From JBIOJM01 sp044450785 (GTDB lineage: Bacteria; Planctomycetota; Planctomycetia; Isosphaerales; Isosphaeraceae), in contig JBIOJM010000345.1 in assembly GCA_044450785.1 (NCBI GenBank), forward strand, positions 1-10,734: 10,734 nucleotides of DNA. The letters are read 5' to 3'. A program made the translations under genes and the position numbers. Within the stretch, counting starts at the first letter, position 1, and every line of letters starts with the position of its first letter. The notes beneath the pieces were generated by a model. That model was given only the letters and a program-made list of their open reading frames with translations, was not told where the DNA came from and did no database searches. Shown piece by piece: positions 1 through 6,000 of the stretch.

Positions 1-939
1 GCGGTCGCCGAAGCCGAGGTTTTGCAACTCCCAGAAGAGACTGGCCGCGACGTCGCCCCGGGCGCCGAAGTTGCCGAAGAATGAGCCCTGTCCACCGCCG
101 AATCCGCCCCCCGCGTAGCTGACGGCCAGGCTCGGGACGAAGGGGCGAAGCTTTGCCTGCTTGACCCGGAGCAGAGTCGCCTGGACCAGCTCTTGCGCCC
201 CCGCCAGCTCGGGGCGCTGCCGCAGGCCCTGCACGACCAGGTCGTCGAGCGCGGCGTCATCCGGTATCAGCCGAACGATGGTCTCCGCCGGCTCGACCGG
301 GGCGATGACGATTCGGGGATTGAGCACCAGCAGGCCGACCAGGTTGGCCGAGGCGACCTGGAGATCGAAATACGCTTCAGCAACCTGGAACAGCGAGCTG
401 CGGTTGATGCTCCGCACCTGCCCCGTGATCGTCTGCACCTGCCCGTCGGCCCGGTACCAGGTCGGCCCGATGAACAGGCTGGGCAGCCAAAGCGCGCAGG
501 CCAGGTCCAGGTCGGCCACCGCCTCGTTGACCCGCTGCCGGGCCAGGGCGATGTCAATGTCCCGGGCGCCGGCCAGCCTGAGCGCATTGGCCAGGTCGAT
601 CGGCTCGATCGAGCGACCCGGGATCAGCGACGTGTCCAGCAGGGCGCTGAACGAAGCTACCACCGGAGTGGGGTCTTGCGCCCGATCCGGAATCGCGAGG
701 GCCGTGGGCGGGGATGTCGCCTCGCTCGGTCCTGGCGGCGAAGCGGCCGGCGCGGGCTGTAGAGCCGGGTCGCCGGGCTGGAATCGCCTGGGAGGAGGGA
801 TCGACGCCGAACGACTCGCTTGCCCCGCGGGAGGAGTCTGCGCTGCCGCATCGCCTTCGCAGACACCGATCGCCAGCGCCACCATCCATGCCCACATTGC
901 GGTGGCCACCAGCTCCGTCCTCAGCCTTGGCTGACCCAT
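1..939 (-). CDS. TolC-family outer-membrane efflux protein, N-terminal part (3' end cut by window edge)
   Basis: The minus-strand frame is open from the ATG at 937-939 to position 1, giving about 313 residues without a stop; the C-terminal part is outside the window. Residues 1-33 look like a Sec signal peptide: basic start (R5, R7), hydrophobic core around residues 11-26 (ATAMWAWMVALAIGV) and a likely cleavage after DAAA. A Pro/Ala/Ser-rich linker follows to about residue 90. From about residue 112 the sequence is TolC-like: 'IDLANALRLAGARDIDIALA' and 'VNEAVADLDLACALWLPSLF' form the first long helix pair, then 'AEAYFDLQVASANLVGLLVL' and 'RPELAGAQELVQATLLRVKQ' form the next, ending at the edge in 'SLFWELQNLGFGD'. 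Members of this family are trimeric outer-membrane channels that export small molecules or proteins with an RND or ABC partner; no partner gene is visible. The start at 939 is preferred over an in-frame ATG at 970-972 because AGGAGGG lies 9 bases upstream. The family call is firm; the substrate is unknown. Confidence 0.87.
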   Translation of the reverse strand, partial: MGQPRLRTELVATAMWAWMVALAIGVCEGDAAAQTPPAGQASRSASIPPPRRFQPGDPALQPAPAASPPGPSEATSPPTALAIPDRAQDPTPVVASFSALLDTSLIPGRSIEPIDLANALRLAGARDIDIALARQRVNEAVADLDLACALWLPSLFIGPTWYRADGQVQTITGQVRSINRSSLFQVAEAYFDLQVASANLVGLLVLNPRIVIAPVEPAETIVRLIPDDAALDDLVVQGLRQRPELAGAQELVQATLLRVKQAKLRPFVPSLAVSYAGGGFGGGQGSFFGNFGARGDVAASLFWELQNLGFGDR

Positions 940-944
940 TATTG

Positions 945-961
945 AGGACCCTCCTGGTCCT
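945..961 (-). promoter_or_regulatory. Shine-Dalgarno site of the TolC-like gene inside a hairpin loop
   Basis: Read on the minus strand, a 6-bp stem (AGGACC paired with GGTCCT) closes a 5-base loop that is exactly AGGAG, and the ATG follows five bases after the stem. The full SD match AGGAGGG occupies 949-955, so two of its G residues are in the stem. The SD sequence and spacing are seen directly. A regulatory role for the hairpin is inference. Confidence 0.55.
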
Positions 962-1176
962 GACCGACTCATGGGGCGCGGGCCGGCAATGGCCAACCAT
1001 CTCTTTTTTTCGTCCAAAACGGATAGGCGGCTGTGCCCAACTTGGATGAGTTTTCCTTCAGATTGCCTAAGAACTTGCCCGCACGGAGCTTGTGAACATC
1101 TTGGATGCCGGAGGGGTGATCGGTCATGGCGTGAACGTCGAGGACGAAGAGCGCACACAAGTGGCCGTTTTGGGGG

Positions 1177-1207
1177 GTCATTTCCGTCATTTGCGTCACG
1201 TCATTGC
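1177..1207. repeat. Short tandem repeat (GTCATTTNC units)
   Basis: The units GTCATTTCC (1177-1185) and GTCATTTGC (1186-1194) are adjacent and differ at one base. A truncated GTCAC and a further GTCATTGC follow up to 1207. It is a degenerate microsatellite-like array with no evident coding role. Confidence 0.6.
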
Positions 1208-1251
1208 AGGCATTCGAGTTACGTCCGAGTCTCGATTAAGCTGGAGACCTC

Positions 1252-1272
1252 TGACAACTAACAACCGACAAC
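1252..1272. repeat. Three tandem heptamers of the form NNACAAC
   Basis: TGACAAC, TAACAAC and CGACAAC lie head to tail, followed by a partial TGA. The array is short and may be the eroded end of a longer intergenic repeat. It lies about 150 bases upstream of the toxin-antitoxin promoter. Confidence 0.6.
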
Positions 1273-1368
1273 TGATCGCTATTCACGGTGTGCCGCGTAT
1301 CGTCACTGCCCGGCTGTCGAGAGATGAGCCGAGCCAGTGGTGGCGCGTGCTACGCGTAAGACCCTCCA

Positions 1369-1394
1369 TCTCTCCGATCGGCAGAACGGAGAGA
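1369..1394. repeat. 8-bp inverted repeat upstream of the toxin-antitoxin promoter
   Basis: TCTCTCCG (1369-1376) and CGGAGAGA (1387-1394) are perfect inverted copies around a 10-base centre, and the -35 box begins 26 bases further on. It could be an operator or a weak hairpin; no T-tract follows. A role in autoregulation of the toxin-antitoxin operon is speculative. Confidence 0.35.
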
Positions 1395-1420
1395 AGAGTT
1401 GCATCAAAGCGAGATGTTGC

Positions 1421-1449
1421 TTGACGCAAGGGCACGCTGTGACTATAAT
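1421..1449 (+). promoter_or_regulatory. Sigma-70 type promoter of the toxin-antitoxin operon
   Basis: TTGACG at 1421-1426 and TATAAT at 1444-1449 are separated by exactly 17 bases, so eleven of twelve consensus bases match at the ideal spacing. The expected start of transcription, six to eight bases past the -10 box, is about 1456-1457, only three or four bases before the toxin ATG at 1460. This supports the ATG at 1460 over the upstream in-frame ATG at 1337 and implies a nearly leaderless message. A TTGC...GCAA half-site pair at 1417-1429 overlaps the -35 box and could be part of an operator. Confidence 0.82.
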
Positions 1450-1459
1450 TCTGGTCATC

Positions 1460-1783
1460 ATGGCGAAGAAACCTCCATTCGCTCTGGTGTACGCCGGCGT
1501 GGTGAAGCAGCACTTGCGGGCCATCGAAACCAAGTACCATTCCTTGATCCAGTCGGAGGCGCAGGCCCAACTGCTCTTCCACCCCAACACCGAAACCCGA
1601 AACCGGAAGCCTTTGAAACGCCCGATCGCATTCGGGGCGGACTGGGAGCTTCGCCTCGGCCCAGACAACCGCTTTCGCGTTTTCTACGAGGTCAACACGG
1701 TGAGTCGTGAGGTCCGTGTCCTGGCGGTCGGTGTTAAAGACCGGAACCGCCTGTTGATCGGCGGAGAGGAGTTTGAGGGATGA
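1460..1783 (+). CDS. RelE/ParE-family type II toxin
   Basis: This encodes a 107-residue protein of the usual RelE/ParE size. The N-terminal helix region (residues 14-39, 'VVKQHLRAIETKYHSLIQSE') precedes the beta core. The core carries the conserved patterns of the family: R47-N-R-K-P, W62-E-L-R, R71-F-R-V-F-Y76, and V90-G-V-K followed by 'LLIGGEEFE'. RelE-type members cleave mRNA on the ribosome and ParE-type members poison DNA gyrase; the sequence alone does not settle which applies. The frame is open further upstream to an ATG at 1337, but the promoter at 1421-1449 makes the ATG at 1460 the sensible start, with essentially no room for a ribosome-binding site. The stop overlaps the start of the next gene by four bases (ATGA). 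The toxin-first order is the reverse of the common Phd/YefM layout. Confidence 0.85.
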   Translation: MAKKPPFALVYAGVVKQHLRAIETKYHSLIQSEAQAQLLFHPNTETRNRKPLKRPIAFGADWELRLGPDNRFRVFYEVNTVSREVRVLAVGVKDRNRLLIGGEEFEG

Positions 1784-2091
1784 GAATTGCCTCAGTCGCA
1801 GATGTGAAGGCACGCTTGAGCGCCTACCTGAAAGAGACCGAGGAAGGGCCCGTGATCGTCACCCGGAACGGCAAGGCGGTCGCGGTGTTGCTGGGGGTCA
1901 CGGACGACGACGAATTGGAGCGCCTGGTGTTGGCGCATTCACGCAAGTTCCAATCGCTCCTCGACAAGTCCCGGCGCCAGATCGAAGCGACCGGGGGGAT
2001 TCCCCACGACGTTTTCTGGCGCGAGGTGAAAGCGGAAAGCCGTGAGGACGCCGGCAAGGGCAAGCAACGGCAACGCCGAAACAAACGCTGA
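1780..2091 (+). CDS. Phd/YefM-family antitoxin
   Basis: This 103-residue protein begins 'MRIASVADVKARLSAYLKET' and continues 'GPVIVTRNGKAVAVLLGV', the typical Phd/YefM N-terminal DNA-binding fold (about residues 1-45). The C-terminal half should wrap the toxin ('FQSLLDKSRRQIEATGGIPH'), and the last dozen residues are a basic tail (GKGKQRQRRNKR). Such antitoxins neutralise the partner toxin and repress their own promoter, here presumably 1421-1449. The start overlaps the toxin stop by four bases, so translation is probably coupled. A GAGGAG ribosome-binding site lies at 1766-1771, eight bases before the ATG. Unlike the near-leaderless toxin, the antitoxin therefore has a normal SD, which could favour antitoxin synthesis. 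The family call is confident; which toxin mechanism it opposes is not known. Confidence 0.85.
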   Translation: MRIASVADVKARLSAYLKETEEGPVIVTRNGKAVAVLLGVTDDDELERLVLAHSRKFQSLLDKSRRQIEATGGIPHDVFWREVKAESREDAGKGKQRQRRNKR

Positions 2092-2188
2092 AGCAGACGG
2101 CTGCCGAGATTTGGCTTTTTCGGAGTTCCAAGGCTCTCGGCGCAGCCGCCGCTGCTGAGCTTCATCGTTACGCGGCGGAGAACCCTCG

Positions 2189-2605
2189 ATGTCCCTCAAG
2201 CCGAGGCTCTCGGTGCGGACACTCCTGGCGATCGTCGCGGCCTGCGGCCTGGGCGCCTGGCTGGCCAAGGCGTGGCTGTTCCCGAACCGAATGTTGGGGC
2301 AGCGCTTCGCCCTGATCGGCCCGATGGACATCGACCGCGATGGCCGCGACGATCGCGCTCGACTCGCGTGGATGATCTTCCGAAACGGCGGGACGGTCGA
2401 CTACGACCTGCCCGTCGCCGGGCCTGCCTCGGGCGGGATCAATGCGCGGACGACCTGGTACGTCGTCGACGACTACTGGGTACCGGCGTGGAGCTTGCCC
2501 GCGGCGTTCCGTGAGGCGCGGGCCAAAGCGGTGAAGCAAGCCCGGCTCGCCGGCATCCGTCCCATGCCGCTGATCAGGCTCCTGGCCCGACTCAACGGCG
2601 AGTAG
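2189..2605 (+). CDS. Small membrane-anchored protein of unknown function with a DxDxDG motif
   Basis: This 138-residue protein belongs to no family I can name. Residues 8-31 ('SVRTLLAIVAACGLGAWLAK') form one hydrophobic segment after a basic start (K4, R6, R10), so the protein is probably anchored in the inner membrane with the remainder outside the cytoplasm; 'xVRTLLxxVA' openings recur in planctomycete small proteins. Residues 47-55 read D-I-D-R-D-G-R-D-D, fitting the DxDxDGxxD calcium-loop pattern. The middle (residues 56-105) is rich in W/Y and looks beta-stranded ('DDRARLAWMIFRNGG', 'TTWYVVDDYWVPAW'); the end is helical and basic. A GGAG site at 2177-2180 is eight bases before the ATG. 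It lies 97 bases after the antitoxin on the same strand and may be co-transcribed, but no functional link is evident. Confidence 0.75.
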   Translation: MSLKPRLSVRTLLAIVAACGLGAWLAKAWLFPNRMLGQRFALIGPMDIDRDGRDDRARLAWMIFRNGGTVDYDLPVAGPASGGINARTTWYVVDDYWVPAWSLPAAFREARAKAVKQARLAGIRPMPLIRLLARLNGE

Positions 2606-2726
2606 GTCAGGGACCTGACGGAAGATCCCACGCCCGGCTGATGGCGCCCGGCATTGAGCGGAGCTTTGGTGTTAGAGCGGTTTACTCATGGATTGCGCAC
2701 TTGGCAAGTCGATGGCGGGTCACACG

Positions 2727-2784
2727 AACCCGACGCGCAAGCGAGGGATCCCCAGCCAGCTCCCCCTCGCTTGCGCGTCGGGTT
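2727..2784. repeat. Perfect 21-bp inverted repeat; likely bidirectional terminator or dispersed palindrome
   Basis: The arms 2727-2747 and 2764-2784 are exact reverse complements of 21 bases, beginning AACCCGACGCGCAAGC on the left, around a 16-base centre. The transcript would form a very stable hairpin. On the plus strand it is followed by TTAGTTTT, a weak T-tract, so it could end the transcript from 2189-2605; on the minus strand no T-tract follows. Its position between convergent genes fits a terminator. From memory, similar 'CTCGCTTGCGCGTCGGGTT' palindromes occur scattered in planctomycete intergenic regions, so a REP-like repeat is equally possible. Confidence 0.75.
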
Positions 2785-2871
2785 AGTTTTGGGGATCCGG
2801 TCTTCAACCTGACGCTGAAGGAACGATCAAGGAAGCCAGGTGGATAAATCATCCGTCATTGAAGATCCGCA

Positions 2872-2885
2872 TCATCACGTGATGA
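2872..2885. repeat. 14-bp perfect palindrome
   Basis: TCATCACGTGATGA is its own reverse complement. It lies between convergent genes, where an operator is not expected. No function can be assigned, and chance occurrence is possible. Confidence 0.45.
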
Positions 2886-3007
2886 GCGGTCAGCGGGCGA
2901 CACACACCGGACTCAGCGGTTGGGCGTCTTTTTCTCGGTCTCGGCTTCCTTACGTTTAGCCAGGGCACGGAACGCGGGACTCTCCTTCTGGGAACGGTTT
3001 TTGGGGA

Positions 3008-6000
3008 TCAGGCCCGTATCGAGCGCGCGCGGCCGGCGAAGTGTCTTGAGCGGAGCGTTTCTCCCCGCTCGAGCACGACGTCGACTGCGGATGGCTTCAG
3101 GGCGAGCCGCACGCCGGCCGGGACCTTGGCCACGGCGTCGATCGTCACTTTACCCTTGGTGAGGATGGCGACGGCGCTCCTACCCCCATCGAGAAACCGG
3201 CCGAGAGTGTCTTGCAGCCCGGAGGGGGGGTTCTCGTTCACGACGAGCTGGACCGGCTTCGTCAGTGCGAATGCTTTCTTCGGAGTGAGCGCGACCGTGT
3301 CGTTGGCCGCGGTGTAGGCCGCCTTCTTGAGCTTGATGATGCCGGCGTTCTTGGCGGTGTAGGACCCGTGCTTTCCCGGGGTCGCGAGCCGGTAGATTCC
3401 AGTCTTGCCGGCCTCGGCGGAGTTGACCGCGCCGCTGAAGGTGATGAGGACTTCCGTCACCTGGTGTTTCTTGTTCAGGACCTCATGGACCCTGGTCATC
3501 GTGACTGGCGGGGGCAGGGCAACCACTGCGATCGTCGCCTGGGCGGCACTCGGCGCCGGCTGAACGAGCCCGATGTTGCTGGTTGCAACGCTGTAGAAAC
3601 CGTAGGTGTGGCCGACCTGACCGGTGAAGACCGTCGAGGTGGCCGTTGAATCCTGCAAGAACGGGACAAACGGGCCGCCGTCGTCGGAGACGTAGATGTC
3701 CACGCCGGCGATGCCCGATCCGCCCGGATTGTCGGCCGCAGTCCATGAAACGGTGAACGACGCCGTGTTCGTGACCGCTGGCAGAGCCAGCACAGTGCTC
3801 GTCGGCACACCCAAGTCGATGGTGTTGTAGATCGGCGCGGTGGAAATCGGTGCGTTCGTATCGAAGACGATCGTCGCCTGGGCGTTGATCCGAGTACCGG
3901 CGGCCAGCCCCGGCTTCGGCTGCACGCTGTACTCGACATAGCCCTCGCCCCGGCCGGTGCTGTCATCGGGAGGCAAGAGGCCGAGCGTCGCGCTGGTCTC
4001 GATGTCCAGGGTTTTCGGGTCGATCGCCGTGAGGGTCCAGGTGGCCAGACCGGTCTGGAAGTTGAACGAGGCCGTCACATCGACGTAGACTCCGAGCGTG
4101 GCCGTGGCGTCGACCCGGGTCTGGTAGAACGTCCGGCCGGCCGGAACAGTCACGGTGTAGGTGTTGAAATGGATCGTGCCGAGCTGGAAGGTGCTCCAGT
4201 TGAGGTTCGGGTCGAGCTGATCGGTGACCACCACCTGCGCCGCGGGGGCCGTGGCCGTGGGCTTGTTCTCGAAGTCGATGTGGTAGGGGAACTCGCCGCC
4301 GGGCTGGATGAAGCCCGGGGAACCGTAGCCAGCCGGGCCGACGATGTCGTTGGGGTCGCCGGCGACGTGCTGGACGGTTCGCTTGTTGACAAGGTCCTGC
4401 AAAGTGCTGCGCAACCTGGGATCGAAGTTCTCCGAGAAGGGGTCGTCGACACCGCTGAAGACGCGACTCACAGCCAGGTCACCGAGATTGGTATACCCGC
4501 CCAGCACGGACGTCTGGCGAAGCAGCCCGACAATGATGAAGCCGTAGAGTGGCAAGAACTTGCCGCCCACATTCGCGGTCAGTGCGGCCGCGCGGCCGGC
4601 CAGGGCTCGCTCCGCATTACTGGCGATCGTGCCCCGAGCTTGCAGGGCCGCCGTCCTCGCGGCGGAGTTGAGCGTGTATGCTCTTCCCGCCTGAAGGGTC
4701 GCCAATCCGGTCGACCCAGTCTGGTAAGCCTGCGCGGCAGTGCTGGCGACCGAACTGGCATCGTAGAGCGCCGCGAGGGTCGTGCCACCCAGAGCCGTCC
4801 CTAGGACCGTGTTGGCGAGCCCGGCAGCAATGTCGCTGAGCGAGCTATCCGAGGTCGGTTCCTGCAGGCCGCTGGGATCGACGTTCCGCAAGGGCGCGTT
4901 GCCCACGAACCGGTAAAGGTTGACGTCGCCACCTCCCAGCCCCAACGGATCCATGCTGGTGAACCTTCCCAGGGCGCTGTCGTAAACCCGGTTCCTCATG
5001 CTGTAGAGCCCGCCGCCCAGGTCCGTCACCCCGAACTGGCCGTTGTACGTGAACGGGTTGGCGACACTGCCGGTCGACTGGAGTTTCTCGCCGAAGGGGA
5101 GATAGGAGTAACTGTCCTGGACCGCACCGTTAGCGCCAGTCAACTGCGTGGTGTTGCCGCCCGCGTCGAAGCTATAGAACGACTGGCCCAGCATCGGATC
5201 AATGCGGCTGGTGAGGGCCAGGCCATACGTGTACTGGGCCACGACCTGGCCCGAGCCGCTGTATTGGGCGATGATGTTGCCCAGGCCGGTCGGGTCCACG
5301 AGCGCCGACGTGGTCTGGCCGTTCTGCGTGGTCGCGATCAGGTCGCCGAGGGCGTCGTACTGGTAAGTGATCGTGCCGCCGGGGCCAGACTGGCCGGTCA
5401 TCTGGCCGAGGTCGTTGTAGGTGAATGTTGTGGTACCGGAGGAGCCGGTCTCGCCGATCAGACGGCCGTCCGCATCGTACTGAAACGTGGTCGTGCCAGC
5501 GCTGACGTATTGGTTCAGGTCGTTCGTGGTGTAAGTGGTCGTGGTGCCGTTATTGGTCATCGAGATGCGATTCCCGGCCGAGTCGTACTGGTAGGTGATC
5601 GTCTGGCCGCCGGGGAGCGCCACGGAGGCGAGCTGACCGAGGACATCGTAAGTGAAGGAAGTCACGCCGCCGGCCGAGGTGACCTGGATCTCTTGCCCTT
5701 CCGAGTTATAGACGTAGGCATAGGAAGAGATCACGTTGCCGTCGGGGCCAAGGTTGGTGATCTGCGCGGCCTGGCCTTCCGCATTGTACTGGTAGGTGGT
5801 AGCCGTACCATTGGCATTGTCCTGGCGGCTCAGCCGGCCGGCCGAGTCGTACTGGTACGCGGCGATCAGGTTGCCCGAGTCGTCGGTGAGGGCCGAGAGC
5901 TGGCCGTTGGCGTTGGGGTTGTACAAGTAGCGGACGGCGTAGCCGTCGGAGGTCGCCATGCGGGTCCTCTGCTCGGCTGCGTTGTAGCTGTAGGTGATCG

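Larger units (their letters stand above)
940..1420. other. Divergent intergenic region without a convincing gene
   Basis: This stretch separates the minus-strand TolC-like gene from the plus-strand toxin operon. Open frames exist on both strands, but none has a plausible ribosome-binding site, a recognisable family or planctomycete-like codon use. It holds a 9-base tandem repeat at 1177-1207, a 7-base tandem repeat at 1252-1272, and an 8-bp inverted repeat at 1369-1394. I could not find a good promoter for the TolC-like gene on the minus strand. Confidence 0.6.
2606..3007. other. Intergenic region between convergent genes
   Basis: The small membrane protein gene ends at 2605 and the giant minus-strand gene ends at 3008, so the two converge here. 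No gene is convincing on either strand. The region contains a 6-bp palindromic arm pair right after the stop at 2606-2619 (GTCAGG / CCTGAC), the 21-bp inverted repeat at 2727-2784, a 14-bp palindrome at 2872-2885, and an open minus-strand frame that continues past the giant gene's stop to 2913 (see findings). Confidence 0.6.

Noticed and set aside
161..934. Plus-strand open frames opposite the TolC-like gene (257 and 189 residues)
   Set aside because: They are Arg/Ser/Ala-rich antisense shadows; the minus-strand frame shows a signal peptide and clear TolC family sequence.
969..1199. Minus-strand 76-residue open frame between the TolC-like gene and the toxin operon
   Set aside because: It begins in the 9-base tandem repeat, overlaps the TolC-like leader, has no ribosome-binding site and no recognisable family; it is most likely non-coding or repeat-derived.
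1337..1459. Longer N-terminus for the toxin from the ATG at 1337
   Set aside because: The added 41 residues cover the -35 and -10 boxes, contain Cys/Arg-rich sequence unlike the family, and would make the protein longer than usual.
1283..1813. Minus-strand 176-residue open frame opposite the toxin gene
   Set aside because: The plus strand in the same interval encodes a clear RelE/ParE-like protein with its own promoter and a coupled antitoxin.
2641..2847. Plus-strand 68-residue open frame spanning the 21-bp inverted repeat
   Set aside because: It is formed by the palindrome itself ('TRRASEGSPASSPSLARRVS') and has no ribosome-binding site.
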